Shown: positions 22,751 to 34,925 of the stretch, piece after piece
How positions within the stretch are numbered: the first letter of the stretch is position 1
Layout: the number at the start of each line of letters is the position of its first letter
Position numbers and translations under genes: made by a program
Notes under the pieces: generated by a model
The model's database searches: none
Told to the model about the DNA's origin: nothing
Seen by the model: the letters and a program-made list of their open reading frames with translations, nothing else
NCBI GenBank assembly: GCA_002900995.3
Contig: PJEW03000013.1
Span: 506,208-570,207, forward strand
DNA length: 64,000 nt
Source: Ganoderma boninense
Lineage: Eukaryota > Basidiomycota > Agaricomycetes > Polyporales > Polyporaceae
Direction: 5' to 3'

Positions 22751-23631
22751 CCTGAGGCGTAGTCTGTACGAGTCCCCGCATAATCGCCGTCGTACGCTGC
22801 GCGCGGACCTCCCTGGCCACTGGCTCTCTCTCATCCGAGGAGAAGTCCTCTCCAACTGCAAAGTTATGCGCACCCAGCGTAATATGATCCTCGGCCTCCT
22901 CCCAGCGATGCGCGCCTTCGCGCCCCAACTCTCGAACGTCAAGATGCGCTGCGAGGCAGCCACAGCGTGCGCCTCCCGCGACCCCATTGATCGGCTGCCT
23001 GACGAGGCGTTGGAATCGGCGCGCACCGTCCTGCCGAATGTGAATACGGTGCTCGTCTGACTCCCGTTTCTTGATCCTTGCTGGCAACCTTTTTGTCCGT
23101 ATTTATTCAATTACCAGGCGTTCGCGCCTCTCCCTCTTCGCGTCGTATCAGACGATCACTTCCAGCCCCTCGAGGCCGACATCACAGACCATCTAGCTGG
23201 TCTCATTCTTCGGGATCCTATCCCCACGCCATCTCAGCATACCGCGAAGAAGAAGCGTAAGAATGCGGCCAAGGCTGCCGTGTCCGCCACTGGACTATCG
23301 CCTTCCCTACTCCCCCAACACAACCAATTCTATAACTGGCTACGCGGCCCAGGCTCAGAATCCGCCTCTCACTGGCCCTGTTGCTCTTCCCGATTCGGAG
23401 GTATCTCGCGAGGAGGTGGCGTCAGCCGTCCATACACGCGAGCAGGTGCTCTTTACCCTGCAGGAACTGGGGCATGGCCTCATCGCCCCACTCGCGGGTG
23501 GGACAAACAGCCCCCGCGAGAGCATTGGAGCTCGCCCGTTGCCCGTTATCGGAGAACAGGGTGAACCGTGGGGTGCGATCCGTCGGATTCCGGCGGAAGT
23601 GGCAACGTGCGCGGCTAACAGCGGACTTTGA
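22713..23631 (+). CDS. Hypothetical protein, 5' end unresolved
   Basis: The frame is open from about 22713 to 23048. It then joins 23118-23279 and 23353-23631 through introns of 69 and 73 bases. The junctions read LPNVNTAFAPLPLRVV and KNAAKAAAQNPPLTGP. The product is about 258 residues if the whole first frame is used, but there is no ATG at its start, so it either continues from the preceding gene or begins at an internal Met. It contains a basic nuclear-localisation-like run (AKKKRKNAAKAA) and an acidic/hydrophobic helix (SREEVASAVHTREQVLFTLQ). No domain recognised. Confidence 0.45.
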
Positions 23632-23710
23632 ATTAAAGCGCCGGGGGCTAGGTTGCGGAGGTCGTGTCGACTTCGTTGTTTTGGGACCGCCACCACTTGC
23701 CAGTGTCGCA

Positions 23711-23742
23711 CCTGTCAGGACAGCGGCCGCTGTCCTGACAGG
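23711..23742. repeat. Perfect 32-bp palindrome
   Basis: CCTGTCAGGACAGCGG is followed directly by its exact reverse complement, centred on a NotI-type GCGGCCGC. Imperfect outer arms GCCAGTGT (about 23699) and ACACTGGC (about 23750) extend the symmetry. It can form a cruciform or hairpin. Confidence 0.9.
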
Positions 23743-24349
23743 AAGGAAACACTGGCCACCATTTTCATGTCCCTAACACTGGTCTGCCCTCCACCGAGTT
23801 GTCCGACCTCGCCCGCTACAACGCCACCACCACACCCACGATCTCCATTCGCCATCTAGCGTATGTAGCACTTCGTATTAGCTTGTTTGTATTACATACC
23901 TGTCTCCGTTGCAATCCATATTGTTTGAACGATCCCCGTTGTCTTTGCTGGCCTGACCTCAAATGCATGCCACTCATCAAGCTTGAGTGCGCACACATCG
24001 ATAGCGACCTGTCCCTTTCCCTGTACATTCCAAGCCACCAGGTGATTGCTGTACTCGATTGGACGGTCAGTGGGTACGCACACATCTTCTCCATTCATGA
24101 TCGAGCTCTGATCTCCCAGCTCTACGTATTACAACCTAACCGACTAGCAGGGCATAACTTCGCACCCTGCAGCTTTGTTCCGCGCCGGCATTATCTGTCC
24201 CGGACCGTCATCGAGTCCACTGAGCACATTCCCTCTGCCACCAAAGGCTACCAACCTCCATGCTCCCTGATTCTGAAGACTGGCAGTGTGCCATAGCGCT
24301 CTAGTCCTACCATGACAGGGGACCGGAGCCTAAGTACTGCTGTCTAGTC

Positions 24350-24850
24350 GCGCGGCGTGGCTGCCCACTCATGCGACATGGCGATCTGCTGGTGAGACCC
24401 GGCTGACCACTCGGGTGACATGGCTATCTACTTGCGCTGCCTGGCTGCCCACTCGCGCTGCCTGGCTGCCCACTCGCGCTGCCTGGCTGCCCACTCGCGC
24501 TGCCTGGCTGCCCACTCGTGCTGCCTGGCTGCCCACTCGCGCTGCCTGGCTGCCCACTCGTGAAACGTGGCGATCTGCTGGTAACACCTGGCTGTCCACT
24601 CGGGCGACATGGCTATCTACTTGCGCGGCCTGGCTGTCCACTCGTCCGACATGGCTATCTACTGGATGAACATGGCTGTCCACTCGCGCTGCGTGGCTGT
24701 ACACCCGAGCGACATGGCTAGTCAGTTCAGTAACGTGCTTCTCCCCCGTGCGGCATGGCTATCCACTTGTGAGACGTGCCTATCCACTCTTCCGGCCAGC
24801 GCCTTCATTTGCCCCACATGGCTGTCCGCTCATGCGGCGTGGCATGTCTA
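24350..24850 (+). repeat. 21-bp minisatellite
   Basis: About two dozen units of 21 bases of the type TGGCTGCCCACTCGCGCTGC. Five to six nearly perfect copies lie at 24438-24560, and diverged units (TGGCTATCTACTTGCG, TGGCGATCTGCTGGT) on both sides. The period is a multiple of three and the array stays open on both strands, which produces long spurious frames; no start or splice context supports translation. Confidence 0.85.
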
Positions 24851-25734
24851 CTTTGTCCCTCGTGTGCAGCCACTTGCGCTGGGCTCGCGGCGCGTCGTGT
24901 GGTGTGAACTCGTGTCACTAGCCGCTGCGGTTATTGAGGCATGTGTTCGGCCCTTTGGGGTGCAGTTCGTATGCGCAAGGGGTCTTTGCTCACCTGAATG
25001 TCATCGAATGTGAAGATGCACGGCTGCTGGTAATCTGCCTGTCGCAGTCCGTTTGTACTCCGTGTGGCTAATTACTTTCAATGTGGGACGTCGCGACGCG
25101 TGTCCACCCGGGCCTTCGGTGTGAAGCGTGCCATAGCTCGAAGACCAGACAGCAGTCATCACGCTATTGCCCGCAGCAGATCTTGCACACCAAGGCACCG
25201 CGTTCTTGGTGTGCACTCGTGTTGTGAGTAGTGATGTATTTCAAGTTCTTTCGCGTGCCCTTCCTAATCACAGACGTGCAGTGTGATTCACCGACGCCGT
25301 GTGTGCTGCGGTCGCTGACCGCGTTCACACACAACAATCATCCTTCCATAGATGGTGACTTGCGCACCTTTCACACTATGTTGCCAATAGTGTCTGACGG
25401 GTGGCCAGGTGTTGCCAACTCAGCGAGTGAACTAGAATGCTGCGGCATGCTGTTCATTGTCATTTCAGGACATTCTTACATCCCTGCTGTGCGCTAGTGG
25501 CAGCTCTTTGCCTGCTGTACGCTGTCGGGCTTCCACTTAAGTATATCCCCAGTTACATGTGGTGGTTGATAATGCAGCACGAGGGTGGTCGTACTTCAAT
25601 ACCTGCCACCCTGTGAAGACGCTGCGTCCGTAATCATTGGTGAAAGCAGCTGCTCAACTGTATAAAAGCAGCCTTGTGTGGTACTCCCAACATCGTAGAC
25701 TGCCCCGAACTTTCCTTGCGACACTCTAAGTTCC

Positions 25735-26961
25735 ATGATGGACATTGTTTACTCTCCCCCTTGCATCCAGTGCGCTCATAGTCATAAGACTTGTCGAGTT
25801 CGCAACCGCAACCGCAAAGGCCACCGGTGCAACGACAAGGACTTGGAGTGTTCTCTCCGCCGTGGTGCGCACTCCCCCCCCCTCCTTTTCATGATCGCTC
25901 TGACATATTACAGACGTGAGGGCCCGGCCGGAGGACGTCTTCCTCCCGGACTTGATCAACGACGTAGAGGCGCATATGGCCCGCGCTGACGAAGTCTACG
26001 AATCGATTATAGATTCGCAGACATCTTTTCTCTCTCTGGCTGAAGATATTTTGCATGAAATGCACAGGATGTCGGGACGTGCCCTTGGTGACAATGAAGC
26101 CCCCCAGGCGCGCGCCACCGATAATGACGGGCACACACGCTCCGAACAAGAGCTCAATGGAGTTCAGGTCTCGGGGAAGATGCGGGATGGGGCCTCGACT
26201 GAGGAACATGGGGCCACGCGTCGAGGTCGGGGCGCTCTCTCTCCCGCCTGCGGGGACGATGGCAATGATCCCGAGGATAAGAACAAAAGGAAGGCACGCA
26301 AGGGTCATGATGCAGAAGAGTACCAACCCAGTTGCCGCGAGGTAAGTGTCCCCCTGTCATCCGGTTCCTTGTCCTGCATTGACTCAATCACATCCCAGCC
26401 CTCTCCCTCTCCTGCCATCCGCCTGCCATCGCGACGCCTGCAAGCCAGGCTCCGGGTTAAAAGCAGCGACCAATCGGACGGTCAGTCTCGCCAACTGAAA
26501 GGCAAAGGGAAGATGAACACTTTGTCCACTACGGGGCACCAGGTATTTCATTCCCTCTATGATAGCGAACCCGTTCCTGACGTAGGCTCTCTTTTCAGTC
26601 TTCGGTAACGATTTCCGAAACCGCCATGCCAAGCTCCTCAAAATCGCAGGGGTCAAAGGTATCCATACATTTAAAAAAAAACTCAGGATCCATCTTAATG
26701 TGTCGTTGTAGAAACGCGAGGCGTCCGTCGCAGACACTTCGTCTTCGGAAGACAGCGATGACACTGGGCGTGACCAACACGATAAGAAACGCTCGCGCAC
26801 AGACGTTCGTCATTCCGTGGACTTCTGCTTTTTGATGGCTAACTCTGTCACAGGGCGACAAGGCGCACGCCGCACAATTCATGCTTTTCAAGGCCCACCG
26901 CAAAAATGGTTCTCGCGGTGGCAACTCTGAGACGATGGTGATTAAGACCGAGAAGATCTGA
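25735..26961 (+). CDS. Cysteine-cluster nuclear-type protein
   Basis: Six exons: 25735-25864, 25914-26341, 26399-26542, 26599-26658, 26712-26816 and 26854-26961, all in phase, giving about 324 residues. Introns are 37-57 bases; the 37-base one is unusually short and could be wrong. The N-terminus has CIQCAHSHKTC then CNDKDLEC, which is like the first half of a Zn2Cys6 cluster with the central C-x2-C of the second half missing. An acidic helix follows (DLINDVEAHMARADEVYESI), then a disordered charged region with basic runs (DKNKRKARKGHD, KGKGK, DKKRSRTD), ending in a Lys-rich tail. This looks like a small nucleic-acid-binding or chromatin protein, but the function is unknown. A related layout occurs at 42693-43721. 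It lies between two 21-bp-period minisatellites. Confidence 0.65.
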
Positions 26962-27218
26962 GTCTATATACAGAGCCTCCCACCGTGGCCGTTATACGAT
27001 AGCGTTTTGTGTCCCGACTTTTTGGCATGTTGCACATATGGCCTCGATAGTATCATTGTATGTGCAAGGGATTCGTAGATCGAAAGCTCTATTGATGTCT
27101 CTGAATAAACGTCCCCATTTCCCTTTGTCAGAAAAACAGGGTCGGCGTACACTTCCGCGAGGTTGTTCATTTAGGTGGCCAGGCCATGATTCACGGCAGT
27201 GGCCCCTTCCATCCAATG

Positions 27219-27395
27219 TCCAGCTCCTTGCACTGGGTGGCCTGCACCTGGCGAGGGGTGGCCAGCACCTGGAGCGGGGTGGCCTGCACCTGGCGCGGGG
27301 TGGCCAGCACCTTCATCGGGGCGCGCAAGCCCTTCCTCGGAATGGCCAGCCCCTTGCCTTGAGTGGACAGCACCTTGGCGTGAGTTGCCAGCTAC
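27219..27395 (+). repeat. 21-bp minisatellite
   Basis: Eight or so units of 21 bases, type GGTGGCCAGCACCTGGAGCG alternating with GGTGGCCTGCACCTGGCGAG and decaying at the right end. Same period as the array at 24350-24850 and a loosely similar consensus (both begin GGC and contain GCG at the same register). Confidence 0.85.
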
Positions 27396-27565
27396 GTCTT
27401 TCTTGAATTCTACCACGCAGTTCATGTGCCGAGCCAGTTTGTAGTCAGGGGTTCGAGTGGGCTACTCAACTTTTGCGTTCACTCTGTCAACGTGCGCGCG
27501 GAAGACAATGGATATATTGCGGACAGGCATTATACGGCTAGGTGTCACCCTTCATGCAGGACATC

Positions 27566-29994
27566 TTACGTTGATTCCTCGTCTAGCTCTTTGTATCCTC
27601 CTATGTCTAGATCCTCTCGCACAGTGGACAGGCCAGCCTCCTCCTCCGCATCGGACTCAATTACGCGACGCCGCTTGTTCACCCTTTTGTTTGTCTTCGC
27701 ACTCTTTGTGGGGGCTTTCATCGGGGCGGCCTTGGTGGCCGCTGCGTTCAGGCCCGGCTTCGCACTCTTCGTGGCAGCTTTCACCGGCGCAGGCTTGGCG
27801 GCCGCTGCCTTCAGACCCGTCAAGAGTGAGATGGCGCTCGTACCGAAGGGCTCGATGGACCGGAGGTACGCTTTCACACCCTCATGTTTCTCGTAGAGGT
27901 CCTTGTAGCGCTTGATGTCCTTCATATGGCTGACCTAGTTGTCGTAGATGTTCAAGAAGACCGCTACAGACTTGTCAGTGACGCGTCGGCCTCGGCACGC
28001 GTCAGGCGCGTTGACGTCTTTGGCCTTGGTGTTCACCAGCAGGTCTACGATGTCCGCCGCGGCGAGTAACAGAGCTCCGGACATTGTTTTTCCGTGAACC
28101 TGACGCACGGTCGCAACGATCTCGTTGTCGCTCCATGGCTCGCCATCGGGATCTTGCTGCGCACCAATGTTGCCTACGAGGTAGACCTCGTCGTCGTCGC
28201 GCGGCACACGCGGTCCGTCGGGCTCGTTCCGGTCTCGGGTGGTTTTACGCGAACGAGTGCGCCCCCCCCCCCCCGGTTGTTTGGCCTTAGACTTCTCACT
28301 AGGAGCTCGGGAGGATTTTGGAGTCGCGCGAGGGGTGTCAGGCGGGGGGGGGGGTTCCTTTGGCGTGCTTCCCCCGTCTTCGCGCCCAGCATGGGTGCCC
28401 ACGTCGTCATCGTCCTTGTCGATCAGGATTTTTTACATTTATGTTTCTGTCGAAATGAAACGCATGCATACCTTCTCGGGTGTTTCAGCCGTTCGATTGT
28501 CGGCCGTGGCTCGTTGCTTGCCCTTGGACGATCTCATCGGAGCTACGTCGTCGCCGGTCTCGCGTTGCTTACCCTTCGAGTCGTGCATCGGAGCGGGAGA
28601 GGAGGCTTCACGATGTGGTGTGCCGCGTGCTGAGTGGGATGGTTCATCTTCCGGGCTCACAGCCTGCTCGCGAGCTTGTTCGCCCTGCTTGCTCGCGCCC
28701 TGCATGCGAGCGGTTTCACGTGCATCGTGTAACTGCCAAAACCATGTGAAAATGTGAACACATTCGAGCCGTGTGCGAACATACGATCTCAACGTCAACC
28801 GCAATCGCAAGGTATGCCTTGTAGAAGGAGTGAAACAATGTCGAAGGCTTGGTCACCTCGAGTGGCAGCTTGACACTGCGTGCCGGGTATGGATCGCCCG
28901 GCTGCACGAAACCGACAGTGTAGCTGTGGCCTGTAACGTCTACAGCCTTGAATACGTACGTGCCTGAATGTGTCCGATAAACATCTGCGCTGATGAGTTA
29001 TTACCTGGGGTACGTGCCCATCAGGAAACTTGCGTCCTCAAGCAGGCCCTTCATGATGTCTACCGACCGAGCAAATACCCTCCGATACTTGGGATAGTAG
29101 GCAACGATCATGCGCGCCGTCCAGAAGAATGGTGTCCCGTTGGGGGAAGAGTCTGTGGGGGTAGGGTCGGTGCCAACAATAGTCACCAACGCATTGCAGG
29201 TGAGATGCCCGCAGTTGCCGAGCGTCAGGCGGTGGAAGTCCGGTGTTTGCGACTCCTTGTTCACCTATACCAACTATTGGTCAACAAGGTCGGCAAACCG
29301 CCTGCGTAAAAACTCACGAATTTGAGAGCTTTGAATAAATGCAAGAGCGCGAACTGGTACTCCTTTTCGTCGTCTCCGAGCTGTCTGTTGCTTAACGAGA
29401 AAACGACGAAGACCATGGCTTAAATTCACTCACGTCTGGGCAAAGAATGATCTCTAAAGAGAGGTTGTGGTGCAGGAGAGTGATCGGTGTCTCATTGTGG
29501 TTGTCTTGGATGGGCGATCTGGGCGGGCTCGTCATGGCGCGGCGCTTGGCTGGAACGAGAGCGAGTGGGGCACGACCGTCAGCAATCTCGCGCGACGGCA
29601 CGCGCGCGAGGGGGAGATGCGCAATTGCAGGATGGGTGCGACTGTTCGTGTTCTCGGTTGAGGGGCCGATGACCAGCTCAGAACGTCCATGCGTTTCGTC
29701 GGGCGTTATCGTCATCGTCGATGGGTTGGCGTGTCTGCCTGTCCGACTTGTTGGATTGAGGTCAGAGTTGGCTGTCGTTGGGAGGCCAACATCATTTACA
29801 TCGCTGGGGCCAGAGGAGGATGGCGGCTGCGGGGGGGACGCAGTGGAAGAGCGCTGGTTCAACGTTTTCATGCCCGTCGGTCGAGTGTCCGTGATCATGT
29901 CGGTCATCGGAGGCGCGGGCGGACTCGCACTGGGGTTGCCATCGCGCGGGGGCTCGTTGTGGAAAGTTCTAGAACGGTGGGGGTGGGACTTCAC
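27566..29994 (-). pseudogene. Fungal hypothetical gene with in-frame TAG
   Basis: Minus-strand multi-exon gene of unknown function. Conserved-looking pieces in order: a Ser/Pro-rich N-terminus (29990-29460); QLGDDEKEYQFALLHLFKAL (about 29385-29310) spliced to VNKESQTPDFHRLTLGNCGH and NGTPFFWTARMIVAYYPKYR (29264-29010); YVFKAVDVTGHSYTVGFVQP and LPLEVTKPSTLFHSFYKAYL (28960-28780); a charged disordered segment; then VTDKSVAVFLNIYDN. There a TAG at 27937-27935 interrupts a frame that continues VSHMKDIKRYKDLYEKHE and a Lys/Ala-rich tail to 27566. TAG is one change from CAG. Two upstream junctions (near 29420 and 29000) also fail to keep phase. The gene is therefore probably decaying, though the last exon could be an alternative end. 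The 5' end is unresolved. Confidence 0.5.
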
Positions 29995-30097
29995 GTACCG
30001 CCATTTCGTTATGCATGAACAGCAAACGGCGGAGCATATGTAATGTGGTTACGAATAGCATGTGACGGCACTTAGGCACGAAATTGGGAGTGTACAC

Positions 30098-30303
30098 TCG
30101 ATTGTTCCAGTTCGATTGGCGCTCAGGCAGGCACCGGGCGGAGGGAAGTGACGTGCCGGACGTGGTCGGGGGCTAGGCTGAGCGGCATCCGGCCTGGTGT
30201 CCGGGGCATGCGTCCACGCTCTGAATTCGCGCGCAACCCTAGACATGGGTTTGTCCTCAACCTCCATGAGAGGACAGTCGATTGTTCCAGTTCGATTAGC
30301 GCC
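30098..30303 (+). repeat. Direct repeat of element end
   Basis: TCGATTGTTCCAGTTCGATT occurs at 30098 (followed by GGCGC) and again at 30279 (followed by AGCGC), 181 bases apart. The second copy lies just inside the left end of the giant inverted repeat, and its reverse complement lies just inside the right end (about 41214-41238). Confidence 0.85.
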
Positions 30304-33300
30304 TTAAGGGCGCTCATCACCCGGATCAATGACCTCCTGCCCACTACTTTTACGGCACGGTGCCTCCCTTACCTGCCGTTGTGGCCACACAGCGCGACGA
30401 CATTCCCACTCGGCGTCTCCTTTCTCGTATTGCGGCATTGTGGCATACGGCGTCCATTCGTTTGGCAGCTCGCATATGGGGTTCATACAAGCGCATAATC
30501 TATCCATTCCCGTCTCGTACGACGTCTTCTACCTTCATCCTTCCTCCCCATCTTGCGCATCTCCAATAATCTTCTCTCCCCGCAGTTGGTTTCCTTTCTC
30601 ACGTTCCTATTGGGCCGGCGAGGTACCTACTTTACCCTAGCTTACCTGAGCTATTTGTCATAGCGTAGTCGGTTCCATCAAATCAGTTCTCAGTTCTCCT
30701 GCCCCCCGATCTGGCCGAGCCCGAGCACCACCGGCCTTGCCGTTGCCTTGCCGTAACCCAAGCCCGAGCACCAAACCCTACCCCCTCATTTTTCTACAAT
30801 TATTTTGAACACCTCCCAAGACTGGGATGAACAGCGTGTCACACCTCGTCTCATTCTCATTTTAAACTGCCACTTGGTCCCTGTCCTAGCGTCGATCGCT
30901 CCTCCTGGACGACATCAATAACGTCGCGCAAGTTGGGCGCAGCCTTGCAACTCCACTGGGTGCTGGATTGAACACATCGTCGATGAGCTCAGGCTGCGGC
31001 TTCCATAGGGTCGCTGGAACTTGGGGCAGCGGAGTCCGGACAGCATAAAAGACAGGTGCGTCGATCCATCCAAGTCAGAGTTTCAACGTGTTCACCTCCC
31101 TCTCCTTTGCGCTACCCAACCCATTCCTTTGAACATGCCTGTGGTCCGCTCATCAACGGCTCGTCTTCGCTCGCCGACCACTCCCACTCATTCCCAATCT
31201 CGCTCCCTCTTTCCACCAATCTACGACCATGAACTCTCTCGCATCCCTTCTCCTTCTCGTGCATCCCGTGCCGACGTGTACCTTCCCTACCGCCGCCGTA
31301 TCTCCAAGCAGCGCAACGTGATCCTCTCCTTTCACGGCACTGAACTGCAAGCCTGGTACTGGTGAGTCTTTTCGCCTGTCCAAACATGTGCTTTGTTGGA
31401 TTAACTTCGTGTTTTACAGGCCTGTCAATGACCGCTGCGAGCGCATCAACCCCGAGGAGCTCGTCACCCACCGACTGACCCACAGCTTCTTGGGTCCTGG
31501 ATGCCTATGCCCAGTGCGCTCTGGCCAGCTGGACCCGAACGCCTTCGTTGAGGCTGCCATCTTCTGCGTGGAGACGGGGCGGCTTTCCGGAGAGTGGGTT
31601 GCCGCATGTGCAACCGGCACTTGCAAGTACTTTGGTATGTACCTTATATCATTCCATTGACTCTAGCAACCTCTGATTAACAAGTACAGTCCGCCTCGAG
31701 CAGTACTACCACAAGATGGGGTTACCGTGTAAGAAATACCCCCTCCGGCGTGGTGAGTGTCTTACACTTCAATCACTATTCGCGTGGCTGACTAGCGTAC
31801 TAGCTGAAGTCCACCCTGCCCCTGCTCCCGTTGTGCATGAGGGCGATGTGGACGACTTAAATGAGCTCGCGTCGCCTACTCGCCCGGACCCTGGTCCCTC
31901 GACTCCAACTCGGGCCAGGGTTGAACATGCCCTCAATTCGTCCCCGAACTCATCTCCGAGTAAGTGACTAGATATTTCTTGTCGATAAGTTGCTAATTAG
32001 CCTGAGGTTTTTTTCCCAGTCACTTATCCGCTTCTAGAGGCACAGCGGCGCCGTGGTGCCACGAACGCTGCAGCTCGACAGGCAGGTATGTCAAGTGTGC
32101 GCGTGCTGCCCTTCGTGCTCAAGATTCTAACAAGGACTTCGTGATTGACCTTACGCAGGATGACTGAACTCGTGCGCCGAGCTGTTAAGTATTCACAAAA
32201 TGTTAGTTTGCTCCTAGTTGTTATCTCCCCGTCCTGTTCCGCTTACATGTGTTTAATGCTCCTCTTCCTTTTAATTGTTAGAGTTGTTCTCCATTGTGCC
32301 CAGTGGCACACCGTATTGCTAGTCTTATGCGGTCCTCGTTGGCCTCTTATCCCTTTTGCACTACCCTTATTGTCTCGTTGACTGTGATATGCAGCCAGTG
32401 CTATCACTGATACTATATACTGTCTTTCTGTAATTAAAAATCATCGCATTGATAAGGTTTCCAATTGAGTTCCTATGTCCGAGCTCAGTCGGTACGGAGC
32501 ATCAAGCCGCTGTCATTGGTATTGCACGCCACTGAGCCTCTTGTGACTCGTGAGCGGTCCGGCCTGCAGAGATGCTAATCTGGGTATGGAGATGCTGACA
32601 TGGGCGACTGAGTCGGACTTGGATGAGACCTGGAGGTGGGATCACCATGCGTGCATGGCAACTTGAAGCAATGAGAGAAGGGTGTCGGGGCTCGCAATTG
32701 TGGTAGGTCTACGTTTCATTTGCAGACAAAGCAGATTTTTTCCAATGTTCAGATGGCCCCGGCACTTGCGCAGATGATGAGCTCGGGCAGGAGAACAGAC
32801 TCAGGATGTGTCCATGAGGAGGAACTCCTGGATGTGGCATGTTCGAACTTGGCGAAGCATCCAGAGGTCGACAACATGTCCGTTCAAGGTCTGAATTCCT
32901 GTCATGACCAGTACAGGGCGGCCCTGTTCCCAAAGTGAGTTGGCGAGAGAAACAGTTACTACTTGGATGCTCTCGTGAAAAGCCTCTCAACTTCCAACCG
33001 ACTCGGAGCCTGTGTTGTGAACCGGGTATCACACCCCGGGCTGTCGGCACGGCCATTGGTGGCTCACGAGTACTGGGCGAAAACCCTCTCGCACTAGGCG
33101 CCGCGTCCGAGGGGTGAAGCAAGTTGGAACCAACTTAGCAGTCGACTCAGAGACTCGGACGTAGTACGGTCAGATAATGGGGGTGGTTCAATGTCACTCC
33201 AGCAGGCAGCCGGTTGATAGTACCATAGACTACTTGAACGCTACACTTTGACCAAGGACCACCCTGCCCGATCCTGTGCTAATAAGAGGGATAAGGTTCT

Positions 33301-34925
33301 GGGCCGCTTGAGCCCTCGCAGCCTCTGTGTGGGAAACTGCGCACTGAAGAGCGAATGTATCACCTGCACCATTACCCGCCGAACACCTTGAGTTCAATAA
33401 CGTCATCCTCCGTTGCAGACGAGCTCGGGCCTTCTGGGCAGCGCTCTCCTTAGTGGCGTACTTGCGCTTTGCAGACACAATTTTCTTATCTGCTGTCTTG
33501 AGAAGCTTTACACGTGCTTTCTCTGCATGGCAAGAAGCGTTAGCATATAATGCCCAAAAGAGATGGAAGATAACACACGCTGCGACTTGAGTGACTTGAA
33601 CGCTCTCTTGGCGATGCCACGCAGACGCCATGAGTGCTGTATTCCTGTAGATTCATGGATCTTCGGAAAATTGAGTATATATTACAATCTGAATGGAAGG
33701 TGAATACCACAAGCTTACTTGAAGGGAGCGAAGCTTCATGAGGTCAAGATTGCGACCTCGGAAGACAGCGCCAACCAAACTACAAGATGTTCCTTCTCGG
33801 TTGGCATCTGCATGAAGAATTTCAATAAGGTTGCTATGGCGTGGACCAGCTTGCCAAACTTCTAAGGGTATGTGGGATTTCTCCCAGCACATCCCCTCGA
33901 ATGCAAACTTGCTCTTGATCTTGTCATCGACCCAGTCTAAATTTTGCAAACATCAGCAACTCGATTATACCCAGACCAAAGAGAGAATATGACAGACTTG
34001 TGCCTGCACGGCCACCTTCTTCCCGAATGGCAGCGACAGTACCATTCCAGTCGTCATGCTCGATGCAAATCAAGCTGCGCATAAGATGTTTCACCTCGTC
34101 CAATACCGCACACCCTTGGATATTTCTCTTGATGTGCACGGTGCAAAGCCGGAAAACACGATGCAAATGGTCATATATAGAGAGAGAGACGACAGTGGCC
34201 GGTGCTGTTCATGAAGGTCCAGCTTGTCGGCTGGAAGCGCACGGGCAAGTCGCTGCAAATATAACCCGAGACCTGTCATAGCAATCATTAATGCAGTTTG
34301 CAGAAATGAACGAAGAAGGTAGAAATAAACCCTTTGCCTGTCCCAAATGTTGATCCGCAGTCCATTGCTGAACTCCGGTATCGAAGTCGACCAGAGATGA
34401 AGCATGAAGATGGCGCCACGTCCACGCTGAACCGGTGTCCATGTGGAGAATCTCTTCTATCTTACAAAAAATGAAGTAGTGGACCGCGGCCGTCTCTCGC
34501 GTGACGAAAACACGACAGAAGACAACAGCTTATAAGTCATACTGGATTAGCTGTTTTGAACACAGTGAATAGGTGGACAATCACTACGTACCAACATTGT
34601 TCTCCTCGTCCCAACTACCGAGTTCAAACTCCTTGAACCCTGCGACCCGTTTAAATGCAATATCACTTTGAAGATATTTTGCACGGAGGAGGCGTCGACT
34701 TTGCTCACGAGTCATGCAGATGACGATACGCACTGTCTCAGAGGCAACGTCGTCGAAATCTCCTGCAGCGGCTGCAAGTTCGGAATGCTTCAGTTCTTGC
34801 ATGTAACGGACATAGATGTCCTCCGCTGGCAAAGCGTCTTCTGCACGCTTTGTGTACCGTAACCCTTCCAACCAACAATCAGTACACAGGGGCTTAGGAG
34901 CGATAGTATTACCCAATGTGCTCGC
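30268..34925 (+). repeat. Giant inverted repeat, left arm (4658 bp)
   Basis: Begins GAGAGGACAGTCGATTG and ends at GTGCTCGC. Each base pairs with the reverse complement of 36591-41248. The sum of paired coordinates is 71516 at both ends, so the arms have equal length. I saw four small length differences: one C in a run near 31943, GC versus GCGC near 31110, one base in a C run near 30706, and CT near 34187. I also saw a few substitutions, for example near 31274 and 34441. Identity is thus above 99% by eye. The arm carries the companion gene (31135-32163) and the 3' half of the transposase (34864-33230), convergently arranged. Confidence 0.97.
31135..32163 (+). CDS. Cysteine-rich companion protein of the inverted repeat
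   Basis: Six exons (31135-31361, 31420-31634, 31690-31752, 31804-31959, 32020-32085, 32159-32163) encode 243 residues without interruption. The N-terminus is Ser/Arg-rich. A compact middle domain contains ILSFHGTELQAWYW, ELVTHRLTHSFLGPGCLCP, EAAIFCVETGRLSGEWVAAC and GTCKYFVRLEQYY. Its Cys/His residues (C-L-C, C, C-A-T-G-T-C) could bind zinc. The C-terminus is Pro/Asp-rich and ends basic (LEAQRRRGATNAAARQAG). I recognise the domain only as a repeated agaricomycete type, with no assigned role. It converges with the transposase gene, with about 1.07 kb between their stops; a DNA-binding or regulatory partner of the transposase is conceivable. The right-arm copy is frameshifted. Confidence 0.75.

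Noticed and set aside
24350..24850. CRISPR-like regular repeats
   Set aside because: Units are contiguous with no unique spacers, there are no cas genes, and the sequence is eukaryotic; it is a minisatellite.
32709..33122. Frames between the two genes inside each arm
   Set aside because: They lie in the intergenic part of the duplicated unit and show no splice continuity or recognisable composition; duplication alone makes them appear twice.
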